A stretch of DNA of 64,000 nucleotides from Trichoplax adhaerens (GCF_000150275.1 NW_002060962.1:274007-338006); one strand, 5' to 3'; counted from the stretch's first letter, positions 11,937 through 26,098 are shown. Numbers and translations: made by a program. The notes: generated by a model from the sequence alone, not told the origin.

Positions 11937-14602
11937 TGACGGTACCAACTCGATTTGATGTAGTCGAGATTTAATCTACTATTGATGAATTTATTGTATA
12001 AGACTGCAATGATTGCCATTGAATTAAATTAACATTTTTACTCTACTTATTAAAGCTTACTAGAAATTGTAAACTATTACTGAAGTAATGCCTTTACTTA
12101 ATGTCAACATAAAAGTCTCTGATATTATTTAAACCTGAAAATAGTTACATATGAGAGAGCAAGGAACTACTAAAAGTTGTATCGTTCGCTAAGCCAGTAA
12201 GAACAATGATATAATTATATTCGTAATTCTTTTGACACAGATCTATTAATACTAAACAGTAGTACTATACAGTGTACAGTAGAGTACAACACTATAGCAG
12301 GTTAAAGTTTCCTTTAAGACTAAAACTATTACACTGTAGTCAACAAATTCTAAACAAAATAGAAAGATAGATAAATAAATCTCATTCTTGGAGTCTGTTA
12401 GTTCTATTTTAGGGGCCTATCTTGCGAGTTAGTGGATACTGGCCAAGTGCAATCTCAATCAACACGTTTGTACACTATGACTAGAACTGAAATTGAAGGC
12501 CAAAGTTCATATATTGTATATAAATGTCGTAACTTCTACGGTATTAAATTGTTTGTTTTATGCTAAGATTATTGCATAAAAAGACCTACAATGCTAGGAT
12601 GGCCGCTGATACTATCTCATTAGGCATTCCAAATTCTGTATGTATGCATATACACTATACAGTGTTATACTGTATAATACATAATAGTTGATGGAGCGTA
12701 TAGGTAAAAATTTCTCACAAGAAAACTCTACTTACTACTGTATTAAATGAAGACTTAATGATTACAACTTCATCATCAAGGCTGTAGAACTAATCTATCA
12801 TGGTGCATTATTTCTATGAAAATAGATACAAAATAGACGACTATTTTTGATATATTTACTATAGATAGAATTAACATGGGTGGAATTCCGTGGTAGCTGA
12901 TGGAATAATTAGTGGCTTAAACTAATGATTGAGGCCCATACAATGCATAGTATACTTAGCGTATAGTAGCCAGCGTTGTTCACAATTAAATGTTTAATGT
13001 TATAATGACTCTTTACCGAGACTTTTGCATACAAAGATACATATATACTATATTATGCAGTCATCAGCAACTCTTTAATTTAGTTTTTTTCAAATAACTG
13101 AACAGCAATCGATCGTCTAGCGTTTTTGATATCCATGCTTTGATATGTAGTAGGAATGACTTAATTTGCCATGCAATGCAATTATCCGATAGGATGAAAT
13201 AATACCATTTCTCTCTATTAGATTAAAATGATACTGTTAAAATTTAATTTAAACAATTCAGTGACAGTACTTATAATGATATGGACACACAAATTGCTTA
13301 ACTTATTATACAATGCAATTCTTTGATAATATAAGTTAATACCGTCACTCCTTAACTGATTTAGATTACAATACTTAGTTTCTAATAGTTCAACGATAAC
13401 ACCAATAATGATGTGGACAATGAATTATGTTATTACATGGAAGTAGAGGTCAGTATTATATTATAGTCATTGGCTATATAGATGTATTCGGTGGGATCAT
13501 TGTAGTACTGCACGATATTGATAACCATTTATCCAGGGTTAGTAATTTTACTGATAACTCTTTGTGGTTACTAACTCAAATTTGATCGTATATGGTATCC
13601 GACATTCTTGTCCATTTTATTATTGTAATATTATACATTGCAAAGACTTAATCCTTCAGAAAAAAAACTAAGATAGTTGATATTAAATAATGACATAATA
13701 AGATTAAATACAATGTTTATCATAGTAGAATGATATCGTAAAATACATCCATTTATCACATAACGTTTTATGTTAACAAAATATTCCCTTATCAAGTTTT
13801 TTTGCCATATATATAGTTCAACATACGTGGTATATTGTTATATATGCGAATATATGCATAATATCAGTATACTAACGGTAAATAAATCATTCAAGTACTC
13901 AACATAAGCATTCGATATGTTGTATCTCAATAATTCAATAATATAGTAATATAATATGATATGGTGGTTAAGTCGAGGAGCAATATTAAAAACGTAGTGA
14001 AAAATAACTAACTAGATATAAAGAATGGTTATTAGAAATAAATGATCCCACTAGATTAATATATCACATCTCTCTGTATATATGCAAATATATAAATATA
14101 TATTAAATTAATGAATTATAGTGATTAAATATCTGATACACCAACAAATTCAATATTATAATATTGAATGGAACAGAGAACAAAGTTGATGTAGAGAGCA
14201 GCCACTAGTGATGAAACATTTCCACTGTACTGTATGTATGTATATATATGAGTATTTATAATATTCAATTTTAGAAAATAGGCCAATTAAAATTTTGGAT
14301 ACCAGATGTATAGTAGTACTGTGTATTTCGCATTGCTAAAAGATTAGTAAAAGACCACAATGTAGAATTGTACCATTACCTTAAATTCTGGCATTATATT
14401 GCTACACTAGGCTATGTTACATCGTTTGGAACGCCATGAAGTGATGAAGTTGTATCGTATAGCATGGGACCAACAATGATCAACTAATTATGCCATGCAC
14501 AATGTTATATTATTTGGTCATGAACTTCTACAGTTAGCGAAATTCAAAGTATTACGCTAATCAGAAATTTAACCAGCAGTTATTAAATTATTTAGGTATA
14601 AA
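11937..14602. other. intergenic spacer between transporters B and C
   Basis: Very AT-rich, with TA-rich short repeats around 13800-14250 and one small GTAC palindrome cluster near 12260-12290. No exon or RNA gene recognised. Confidence 0.55.
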
Positions 14603-17600
14603 TTATACCTCAGTAACTCGCTTTCCCATAGTTTTTTTAGAGTTAAAAAAATATTCAATCTCTTCTAAAGTTTTACCCTTTGTTTCAGGCACAAAAAAGT
14701 AAACGAAAAGTGCTCCTAATAGATTTAATGCACTAAAAACCCAAAAAGCTCCTTGACTACTAATTGCATTACTTAACGGAATGAATACATAACTAACGCC
14801 AAATCCTACAGACCAACCAAAGCAGGTACATAGCCCTCCAGCAGCGCCACGGGCTCTCGATGGTAGTATCTCAGATATCACAAGCAATGGAAGGCTACCC
14901 CAGGCAGAATTAAAAGCCACAAAGTAGACAAAAATACTTATTAGAGCTAACCAATTAAGATTTATATCGTATAAAGATGTCAGTTGGAAGTAGAGGCCAA
15001 ATGCAAAACAAGTAATAGACATGGCTGCAGCTGCAAAGGTTAATAGTAAAACTCTACCAAGGCGATCGACAAAGAAGCTCACGGCGATACTAGTTACCAA
15101 TTGTGATAAACTGGCTATAAGATTAACCTATCAAAAGGGGAAAAGATTTATAAATATAGTGTTTCAATTATAACGTTCACTAAATATCTCTACTTCGTAA
15201 AGTTTAGCTAATGAGCCTATCAGTCTGATATGTGATAAAAGGCTGTACCTAGAAGTGGAAAATACGTACTAATTTATAATTTAGCTTTATTTTTATATGT
15301 TTGCAAACATATCCTGAATTATATAATATTTTTTAGAATGTTCACCTTTCGATGAGAAGGTCATAACATTAGTTTGCTGCGTTAATATTGCACTGATTAA
15401 CGCAAGACAGATATAGGTTAAGGTATACGTTTAGTAGGGGAATATAAAATATGGATTTGATATAATTAAAATATACAGATGTTGTGAAACCTATATGATT
15501 GCGCTATTCTACGTATACTTGAATTTTATTAAAAATTTCGCTTGACTGTTTCTAATATCCAGTTCTATAATTTTTTTAATAGGTATTGTTAACATACGCG
15601 TATTTACCATATTGCTATTGTCGAAGCCAGCTTGGTTAAAGATGTAAATACAAAAAGGTAAAACTGCATTGATCCCACAAAGTTGTTGAAATGATATTAA
15701 GCCTATACTAAGAAGAAACGGTTTCTTTAAACCTGTAGAAAATAATTCCAAATAGCTAAATGGTTCAATATTATCCAAGTGATCTTGGATTTCTGATAAT
15801 TCGTAGTTAATAGGGACATCTGTTCCTCGCAAACGCCTTGAAACATGAAATACAGTAATTGTCATTATTATCTTTTATAGATACAAGCACGATAGCTGAT
15901 ACGATCTACAATTTAGTTATAGGTGTAGTTATTAAAGCGAAGATTGGCTTTGTAAATGTAGCTATTGAAAATTTCTGAAGAAAAATTATTAGTTTAATAC
16001 AAGAATGTAAATAGCCTGGCCGTTAAATTATACAAGAATAATAGTACTTCTTAAGAAATAGCATATAAATTCGCTTACTGCAAAGAGTCAAGACCAGATC
16101 GCTTATAACCTTGCGATAGCAGCCATCGAGGTGTCTCCGGCATAAACATCATACAAATTCCTAATAAGGTAGCAATTATCTGGCCTACCAAAGCCAAGTA
16201 ATTCCAGTTTATACCTAAAGCTAATCCAGCACCGAGTACATATCCAATGGTGACTCCAATTTGAAAAAAGGAACCAAAAAATCCCCGTACTTGGGCAGTA
16301 GAAATTTCAGCGATATAAACCTAGGCATAATGTATGCCAATAAAGGTTTGAATTTACATTAATTATCATTAACTACAAAGTTGGAAAGATTGCTATATTA
16401 AGAATTTTGTATCACATAATTATTTAATAATCTGTACGAAAATATACCGGATATGCCATTGTGGCCATACCAACAGAAAGACCGGTTAAAACCCGACCGA
16501 TGTAAAGACTTTGTATCGATTGAGCGTACATAATACACAACCAACCAACAGAAGATGGCACAGATATCAGAATAATGGCAGATTGCCTGCCATAATTTTC
16601 CATGATATGACCACTAATTAAACCGCCAGCCAATGCGCCGATTAGTGCTAGAGACTTGGAATTGTGATAGGAGAAAGTACTATTAGAAGAGTAAATCTGA
16701 TTATGATGATATTATGTCTTTACAAGATGAAAATATAATTAAGATCAAGATCATCTAAGGCTTATGAAACAAACTCGATTGGACTTTGATAACATCCTTA
16801 TAATTTTCACTTATTAAACAATATGGCTAAACTTCATAGAGTATATACATAGTTCTGTAAGGCCTTTTAAGACATGAGTGTTTTATCCTTAGAGTTATGT
16901 CTTCCTTTCTGACGATGTTAAACGGTAATAAGGATCAACGCTTGCAATTTTAGGCTTGTCATATTAGACAAATGTAACTACTGTAAAATCAAATTTAATT
17001 TATTACTATGTGAGTACGTTCGGTAATTCTATTTGATGGTTCTGTCCTCTTTACATGATTGGGATAAGCAACATCACTGATCCAGTTATCAGAGATGGTA
17101 GTAAGAATCTTAAGATGCTCATATACAGTAATATACTAAGCTATGAATCAAGTGTCTAACTTAGACTAACTTAGATAGTATTAGCGCTATAGAAGACAAA
17201 TACAGCTTTTATTTCTTTCATAGCACACTATATAATTATATGACAGTAGTCGTACATCCATTTTAAGTTAATGTAGCTTTCTAAAGCCAATAATGGTTAT
17301 CATGTGCCGTATCTAAAGCGAAATAAAGTAACAATAGTTTTCTTGTTACTGATGATCTAATAAGATTACAAGGGTATTCAATTGCATAGAAGTAGTAATT
17401 TAGAACGTAGACTATATCTTCTAATTTTAAGTTTTATTTGATGCTATTAAAATAAATTCTTGCAATATTACAATTACTGAATAGCTTTGTTTTGTATTTC
17501 TGTATCACCACATGACTTCTAGTGAAAAATTAAAAACTCATGAGAGAAGCTATACAATTGCATGGTCGATTGCAAAATATGGACATGGCAGGGGGTAGTG

Positions 17601-19230
17601 GATGAAAAATAACGCTGGTACATACAGTTATATATTGTAAAACAACGATGGAAGAAGCAGGTAAATCATATAAGACGAAGCATTACGCTAATTAAACTGC
17701 GAAAATAGCAATTGTTATAAAATTAACGGTACTGCATTAAAATTCTGATTTCGTGACAGCTAATATTGTTGAGTAAATTTATCCCTTTTTATGTTAATAC
17801 TAATGTCGGGTTAGAGACTTTGTTTCTCTCTTCAAACTTATGAATGAACGAGTTTGACGACGATATGCTTATCAAGTAACATACTATTGACGATAGCAAA
17901 GGAATAGTTCTAAACTAAATTAGCTTTGAAAGAGCAGTAAATGCCTATAAACATGAAAATTTGTCTTGACACTTAAGTATCAGGATGGAATATCTTTTCT
18001 CGAATATTAAATCATGGTTAGCAACAATACATCTGTATGAATCTATTATTAAAAATGTTCTGAACTAAGCCATAATTAACGCAAAAGTGTATGTTTGACA
18101 AATTGAGCCTAAGAGAACGATTGAAAAAAATAACGGTAATTCTGCTCTATTCACTATAGTGAAGAAAACTCTCAGATGATACGTTGGTGAATATTCCTTG
18201 CTGTATTTGCAAACTTTTTACAACTAATTGGTGCTTATACAATCGAATCCGATCGGGCGGTCTTACTATAGCGATAGTAATTATTGAATTATTGTTTTTA
18301 CTGTGGTGTACTCGCCAAAATAAGTTTCTTTTACTGTTTTATCTTTTTGGAGCACTATGTTACAACAAGAATATGTCAGGATAGATACACGATAAAACCA
18401 TTAATTGTCGGGAAAAAGCCCCAAAATACTCAGTAAATAAATTCTAAAATTTGCTTGAAAGCCATTTAAGGAGTTATATTGCTGTAAATTGTCTTAGATA
18501 TAACGCTGTCTACATGAATGGATTGTGTTAATAAACTGAAAGTTTAAGAGAAGAAGCGAAGCTATAACACTTATGTAATCTGAAAATCTCATTGGCATAT
18601 AGCAATTCTTACTACAGTGATAACTTTAACACTTTATGTATAGGCGACTTTTAAAATCTTGAGTAGAACAGTTTCCGATATAATAGAAAGGTGGACAGAG
18701 ATACGAAATTGTTAGTGGACAGAAAAGTAGATATACTTTAAGTAAATATATACCATAGCATAATATTTCTGTAAATGAAGGAAAACGTTTACTAAAAAAT
18801 TCTTATCTGGTACGGCATTAGATTAATGATAGACTTTCTAATTCAATTTTTTTAGAATGGGAGTATTTTAAAGGCTTGCCAACATTTTGTGCTTCAATAT
18901 TCCCTATAATATAAAAAGTTTCCTTACCCCGAACCATGCTGATGAATCTTCATCCAAGCGCAAAATGCCCGCTGATGGGAGCATCAGTTGAGGTATAGCT
19001 GGAGCAGCATATTCCAAGACAAATCCAAAATTGATTACGCTTAAACCCCCTATGACAGCAGATATAAACATCAATTTATGCGATACTATGCCAGATTTTG
19101 GCTTTTTGTCTTCGTCTATTCCGATGGTAGTGACATGTTTGGATGCTGTTTTATTGTAATAAATCGTTTTACTTTTTTTCTTTTTAACGTTCTTCTCTTC
19201 GATACTAGAATTATCGTTAATTCGAGTCAT
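14603..19230 (-). CDS. GLUT/SLC2-type sugar transporter, paralogue C (five exons)
   Basis: Exons: 19230-18928, 16654-16448, 16320-16079, 15836-15608, 15127-14603; 501 aa. Splice positions and phases match the other three copies; intron 1 is about 2.3 kb. Motifs: GRQ after TM2, GRVLTGLSVG, P-V-Y-I-A-E-I, PETPRWL, QQLCGINAV in TM7, D-R-L-G-R in loop 8, W-G-S-L-P-L in TM10, PETKGKTLEEIE at the end. TM7 and loop 8 are canonical; the TM10 Trp is Leu. The start ATG (19230) is followed by a Lys-rich cytoplasmic tail of about 45 residues before TM1. Class certain; hexose or trehalose specificity cannot be told from sequence alone. Confidence 0.87.
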
Positions 19231-21732
19231 CGTTGCCAGGCATTTAAATTAAATCTCTAATTTTATGTGTGCGATTTTCTACAAAGGGATCGGACGAATC
19301 CAATGTCTTAGACGATGCTATTATAGACGTAGATTTAGATACTGCTTGACAACTATTTTATCCAATTTTCTTGAGGTTGTTATTTCTCTTCTTAATACTA
19401 TAATTTCATAGCCAATCAGATAAAGATGGATCTTTCACTACTTATTTTGGCTTTAGACTGAAAGGACTATTACATTCATTCGTTTATAATATAAGAACAA
19501 AGCTGTATAGTGTGAATTAAATTACTAGAATAGCAAGTACAATGATGCAATATTCAATCTGAGAAAAGACATTGATGTTCAAGTTGGGTCAAGATTTTAA
19601 ATAGAATAGGTTACAATTTACTATGTTAACTTGTATATAGTCTTATACATTAAAGCAATTTAATAATATTAGCTTTATATGGAGTACTTAAAGCTTGCTT
19701 GTATTTATTGTTAGGATTATTAAAGAATATAGCGTAGGTCTTTATGGCAGTAATATGCAATCATTGTCTGGCATACTGTTATGAATTGTATTAGCATAAA
19801 TTATACTATAAATTAATTAGATGGATAACAATTCAATTGAAGTAGTGTAGCAAGCACAAGTTATGAAATTATAACTGGTATAGCAACGGCTATAGTAAAT
19901 CACATACAGTAGCTACAGGATAGCATGCAGTAATATGTTCGTTAATCATATTCTTGTGTATCTGATGTGAACAGTATAGATCAATATTGTTAGATTGAAA
20001 TTACATAAGCATGATGATGATATTCCTGGGATTATATTATTGCCATTACTAATGTTTTATGGAAGTTACAAATCAGCCCATGATACATGATTTGCATAAA
20101 ATGATGATAAGCTAGCGCTTAATATTTATTTACAAACGTCTTTGAGAATTTACTACTATACGAAAGGCTATACAATAAGTCATTTTAAAATGGCTTCTAG
20201 CCTAAAAAGAGATCTACACATGAGTAGCTTTTATGGTATAGAAATTTACAGCAATAAATCGTGCTACTGAGCTATATTTCTTTCCTTTGCAGGGTTAATC
20301 GTTTATATGAAGTTTAACTATTAATTTATGTTAATGTATGAGGTTACTTGGCTACTAATATTATGGTAATATGAGTTGTAGGCACTTTTACGTGATGCAA
20401 TTGTTAGTATTACTTGACGCTTTACGCTGTTTTATGGTCTTTAGAATTTCTGGCAGATACTATTAAAAAGTTACTGCCAATGTTTAGTATCTCATATACT
20501 TAGTACAATAAAAAAATGTATGGAAGGTCCTAGGCCGTGATTGCGATACAATCTGAAGTTACGATAAGTTTTCTACGATATTATACTAGTTGCTTTGCTT
20601 TATCGACTAAGAATTATTGCTAAATATAGTCGAAATTTTCTTTGTAATAGGTACCAGGTTTATAAAAAGTTTAAATAGAATGAGATGAAGTTCTAGCTAA
20701 TATTTGCTAACATTTATATTAATTAATTGAATGATAATATAGAATTAAGATGTGTATTCTTAAAATTTTCATAGCTTAATAAGGTATACATTTTTACCAG
20801 CTTATAAAAAACCTGGCAGCTTGAAAGGCATTAACTTTAATATTCTTCATTTGATATTTGCGTAAGTAATTCTATGAAGTATTAATATATCAATTACAGT
20901 ACATTTATCAATACTGACATGTTATCTGTAGTCTAGCTGTTAATCCTGTCAGTTGTTTACCGAAAGTGACAATCTTCGAGGCGTAGAATAATGTGTATGA
21001 CGTTGTGCTATATGTCTGTGTGTTTGGTAACGATTCTGAAAGTAGATCGGAATCATTTAAATTTGTTCCAGTATGTAAAAGTTTGATTTAAAATCATTGC
21101 TTATGGAAGTGCTATACAGAAATGTAAGGAGCTCTCATATGACTAGAAGCATTGGAAGTTGAAATTTTATCAGATGACGAAATTTCAAATATTAGACATT
21201 ACTGATGAAATAACTGTTGACAGAGGACATGAATACCCTTTCAAGATAAATTTTATTTATGAAAGAAAATAAAGTGTACAGTACAGTATACATATATAAG
21301 TGAGCTGAGCACAGCTCCACAAATCTACCATTGCTTAATATAGAAAACAATATAACAAGATTCGTTCAGCCTATGAATAAAATTATTGAAGTCTGTAGCA
21401 GATTGGCGTTTAGATTATTAAGTGGTAAAAATGTCTTTATTTTGTATACATTTGTAGATGAATTCCACAGTGTCCATATTATTCTTGATTACATTACTGA
21501 GAGGAATTACTATTGTGGTAAACAACATCAACTATTGAAATTGTGGTGACTATGATGATATTATCGATTAAAATTGCGCCTTATTCCTAATTGATGATTA
21601 TATGCTGTTCTGTATAACGGAGAGATACGAAGCTTTCATCAAAGTGGATTCAATTTAGAAAAATTTAAACTTTTTACGTTTTATGCTCATTGATAGTGAA
21701 ATTAATCAAGGCATTTAACAAATGGCTAGTGG
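19231..21732. other. intergenic spacer between transporters C and D
   Basis: AT-rich and gene-free as far as I can see. A short open frame at 21331-21549 on the plus strand has no recognisable domain and no splice context, and is treated as chance. Confidence 0.5.
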
Positions 21733-24109
21733 TTAGGATTCCTCCGTATTCATTTTCCTGTCAACGAACAATCGTTCTATTTCTTCAAGAGTTTTCCCTT
21801 TAGTTTCCGGTACACAAAAGAATACAAAAATTGCCGCTAATAGATTCCACGCAGCAAAAAACCAAAAAGTGCCATAATCTTTCATGGATTTTCTCATGTA
21901 AATAAAAGAATAGGTGATCGTAAAAGCAGCAGTCCAATTGATGAGCGTAGCTATACCACTAGCTATTCCTCGAGCGCGAGCAGGAAAGAGTTCTGACATC
22001 ATTAACCAAGGAATAGCACCCCATCCCATGGAGAAAGCAACAAGGTACACGAAAAGACTAAGCATTGCTAGCCAATTTAAATTCGTTGTTGTCTTGGGTT
22101 GAATATAGTAATAGACACCAAATGTAGTACAAGAAATTGCCATAATCACAGCGGGCGTGATAAGTAAGACTCTTCTTCCAAGACGATCAACCAACATGAC
22201 GCTTATTAGTGTAGCTCCAACTTGTACTGAAGTAGCTATTAAATTGACCTGATAACGTAAGAAAAGATTTGTAGTGAATATAGTATATTGAATAATAGTA
22301 GAATCAATGGTACAACAACATACCAGCTTGGGGTCTCCAAAGCCAGCTTCTTTAAAGATATATGTGCAAAAGAAGAGCACAGCATTTATTCCACTGAATT
22401 GTTGAAATATCATTAAACCAATTGAAATTAATAAGGGTTTAAATAGGACTGGATTTTTAAATTCGGAGAAATGCATTTTTTGTCCGTTATCTAAGTTATT
22501 TTCTATGTCGTATAGTTCTGTATTAATATCCGCATGTGATCCGCGTAACCATCTATCAAAATACCCATAAGTGTATCAGTTATAGAAGCATTGCTTTCAA
22601 TAATCAATTGAAGCGATTAGATATATTACGCTATCGTACTTTAACTGTTTTATAGCCATAGGGCGTTTTCCTTTAGCGAGAAGGTATCGTGGGGTCTCAG
22701 GCATGAACATTATTCCTAAAGCCATCAAAATTGGAAGAACCATACCAACGAGTGCTAAATAATTCCAGTTAATTCCAAGAGCCAGTACAGCTCCCAAAAG
22801 AAATCCTATAGTGACGGATAATTGATTCATCGAGCCAAGCATACCACGACTTTCAGCAGTTGAAATCTCTGCTATGTATATCTATTATGGAGATAAAATA
22901 TTATATTTATAGTACCAGTAACTCTTTATTATTTCATTTATAAAACTAATATTTAGACTGTTAATCCTACAAGGCTACATATACATATACAGTATAGTTT
23001 GTAGTAAGATTATGTAAAAGTAATAGTATAGTAAATAAACTGCCATCATCGAGTTACCGGGACTACCAGCGATGCCATACCAACACCTAACCCACATATT
23101 AAGCGTCCAATCAGTAGTGATACAACAGCTTCTGCGTATATGATTAAAAGCCAACCAGCGACAAAAGGCAATGAAATGACGATTAATGTAGACTGTCTAC
23201 CAATAAAATCGATTAAAAAACCAGCCACGGGAGCGCCGATCAGTCCTCCAATTGCAATTAAAGACTGTTAGGAAAGTTAGATAAATGGAATAACCATTAC
23301 AATCGGTCATAGCTTAATCATAAGAATCAGTCATAAGATCATGGCATGACGAGGAGTCTATGACTTTGCTATTTATATGTGTCTATTTAGACGAAGAGTT
23401 TGTGACTAGCGGTAGGTATCTTGGTATGCAGATATTTTACTTTACAAGTCCATACTTACGTCTAGTAAAAAGCAATTACACTGTAATAACATATGTTTAA
23501 GGCAACTCGCTTGCTACAACTACAACGTATTACAGTATTCATTGATTCAAGCTAGGAGGAATTAACTTTAGACTTGGAACGAGTAATATTGAGTGACGAA
23601 TCATTTTAGTTGATGATTATTGAAACTCCTGGACGGTTACTTATAGTAATAGGGGGGGGGGGGGTTATCTGGTAATAAAATATAGTAAATCAGTATTTTT
23701 TTGTGTAACTAACTACACTAATGAAGTTCTATCCAGTTCGCATTTACTGTATCCTCATTCAATTAAGTTTATTCGGCTACTAGGAAATTTCATGTTGGAT
23801 AATCGTTCAATCAATCCGTTTATAACTTACAGTAAACCAGGCAGATTGTGATCGGTTGAGTTGTAACTTTCCTGCCGAAGGTTCTTGCAGTTCCGGTAAC
23901 GAAGGCGAAGCATACTCCAATGAGTATCCAAAGCTAACTGCACCTAGACAAGCTATTAATGCTGCCATATAAACTGAAAAGGATGTACCCATACTCTTAG
24001 TATGATTGTTCCCATTGGTGATACTTTTTATATTATCGGCAGAATTGAGTTCTTCTGCGGATTGAGAAATCAACTTGTGATTGCTACTATCTTGTAAGTG
24101 AGATTCCAT
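21733..24109 (-). CDS. GLUT/SLC2-type sugar transporter, paralogue D (five exons, most canonical)
   Basis: Exons: 24109-23831, 23264-23058, 22881-22640, 22552-22324, 22248-21733; 490 aa. It keeps the most family signatures of the four: GRQ, P-I-Y-I-A-E-I, PETPRYL, QQFSGINAV in TM7, V-D-R-L-G-R-R in loop 8, G-W-G-A-I-P-W in TM10 and PETKGKTLEEIE. The only odd one is G-R-L-I-C-G-L instead of G-R-x-x-T-G. It is the first gene of the array in the direction of transcription and has the shortest introns. Intron 4 (22323-22249) is only 75 nt, a multiple of three with no stop, so its retention would insert 25 residues just before TM7/8. The excised model is preferred because it aligns with the other three copies. 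Confidence 0.88.
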
Positions 24110-24589
24110 TATAATTGATTACAACGCGTATAATAAAAAGGACGCTAATTTGGCTGAAGGTATGGAAAATAGAGAGCAATTTAAAGTTGGCCGCTAATCA
24201 ACATCATCAGGCACCGTTTTCTGCCGACTGTACAGTATATTAAGTAATTTTTTAAAATCAATCAATAATCTATCTTGATTCTCGTATCTGGTACTAATAG
24301 GATCGAATTTGGTAATATAGTACAGGAACTTTTGACGACCAACACAGTTTAGTTCTAATGACTGTACTGATGATAAATGTTACTGAAAAACAAGAATAAT
24401 TTTGCTATAGTAATCGTTACAGTTTTTGAGCCTAATCGACCGGATTGCGTCGTTATAACATAAGCATAAACACAGCATGTTGTACACTACATTACTATGC
24501 AGTCGAGCTCAGTCTAAGCCTACTGTATTCCTTTTCCACAGTGATGGGAGTCATGTGACTGGAAATCCTTGATGAGTACAACTCAGTAC

Positions 24590-24905
24590 AGTACAGTAGT
24601 CGATGACAATACAGTGTACAGTGTACAGTACTGTACGAGTACTGTACAGTATGTACTGTACAAGTTTTTCTACCGCGTTACCAGCGGTCTCCTTTAATGT
24701 ACTGTACAGTATAGTACAGTACTGTACAATAAAAGGAGACTGGAGACAGTACGGGAGTGAGTACGTTACTGTATGCAGAAATTCTTTTTTCACAACTGTA
24801 CAGATTCTGCGCTGTAAAGTTGTCCCTTTTGGGCCACAGTACAGTACTGTATACAGTACAGTATGTCATACAGTACTGTACAGTACTGTACTGTACTGTA
24901 TAACT
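24590..24905. repeat. GTAC-palindrome cluster
   Basis: Dense runs of TACAGTACTGTA and relatives that can pair within themselves and with each other; 24606-24662 alone forms a long imperfect hairpin. Because the repeat is palindromic, frames stay open by chance on both strands here. I do not accept any of them as genes. Confidence 0.85.
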
Positions 24906-24929
24906 CCTCTCAGGCTCTCACGTACAGTA

Positions 24930-25490
24930 TAAGAAAAAGAGGTAGTGGACTCGGTGGAGAGTACAGTACTGTACTCTACTTTTCTTGTACTGTAGTAGTC
25001 CCCAGAGGAAGATCACACCTGAGGTCTGTCTGTATACTGTAAAATGTGCGTAAGAAAAAGAGACAGTGGACTCGGTGGAGAGTACAGTACTCTACTTTTC
25101 TTGTAGTAGTCCCCAGAGGAAGATCATACCTGAGGTCTGTCTGTAGGTCCCTACTGTACTGTACTGTACAGTGTACAGTACTGTAAAATGTGCGGGTACA
25201 GTACAGTATACTGTAGCTCTGTACTGTACAGTACTCTACTTTTCTTGTTGCAGTCCCCAGAGGAAGATCACACCTGAGGTCTGTCTGTACAGTACTGTAA
25301 AATGTGCGGGTACAGTACAGTATACTGTAGCTCTGTACAGTATAAAAAGAAAGAAAAAGAGACAGTGGACTCGGTGGAGAGTACTCTACTTTTCTTGTAG
25401 TACTGTAGTCCCCAGACGAAGATCATACCTGAGGTCTGTCTGTAGGTCCCTACTGTACTGTAAAATGTGCGGGTATAGCTCTGTAGTAGT
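24930..25490. repeat. four-unit tandem repeat with embedded GTAC blocks of variable length
   Basis: Four units share fixed blocks: CAGTGGACTCGGTGGAGAGT, CTCTACTTTTCTTGT, GTCCCCAGAGGAAGATCA, CCTGAGGTCTGTCTGTA and AAAATGTGCGGGTA. The CTCTACTTTT block recurs at about 24974, 25090, 25234 and 25384, so the spacing is 116, 144 and 150. Units differ mainly by the number of GTACA/GTACT steps between the fixed blocks, and one unit lacks the CAGTGGACTCGG block. It lies between transporter D and LIN37. Confidence 0.85.
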
Positions 25491-26098
25491 GGTTCATCAA
25501 ATGCAGTACAACTAGCTGTGACTAGGACTACATCGCCGCGGTTCCTAATCGTTACAAATCATCCAATTTTTTTAGCATAATCCTATGACTGCACTTTTAT
25601 TTCAATCTTTCATTTGAATCGTCCTGGTGTTGAATCATCTTTAACATTGTGGTGTAATACCATCCTCTTTTGGCGATTGTATCACTCGACGATACAGCAA
25701 ACCTACTGTGTCATCGCCTTTAGTCGTAGCTGGTTGATTGGATACGATAAACGCGCACATATAGGACAGTACAATAGGAGTAAAGCCATTTTCTGTAGAC
25801 TTTGTCTGCAGTTTAATAACTTGCTCATCAGAAAGACGTTACCGACATTGTGGTACCTTTATTTGGATCAAAAAGTTGTAGAATGTTCACTTGGATAGTA
25901 TAGCGTTGAAATCGGGCCGCGACAAAACAACGGATGGTAGCGATTAGTTGCACCTTTTACAATACAGCAATCCTTTCTTTAGCCAGTCAGCTGTGGATAC
26001 AATTATTACAGTAGTAATTATTGTAAATTATTCAAGCAATCCAGTACAACAACTCTCAACAGATTACATCAACGCTCTACGGTAAATCGATTTAGAAT

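Noticed and set aside
23652-23664. Run of 13 G residues
   Set aside because: Simple homopolymer in the spacer between exon 1 of transporter D and exon 2; may be a sequencing-length artefact. Not treated as a signal.
24551-24932. Open frames of 63-109 codons on both strands
   Set aside because: They are translations of the GTAC palindrome arrays (rich in Tyr-Cys-Thr-Val), open on both strands because the repeat is self-complementary.
25171-25515. 114-codon plus-strand frame
   Set aside because: Covers the tandem repeat and repeats itself in translation; repeat-driven.
25614-25898. 94-codon plus-strand frame upstream of LIN37
   Set aside because: No recognisable domain; lies in the presumed promoter region; no splice logic linking it to LIN37.
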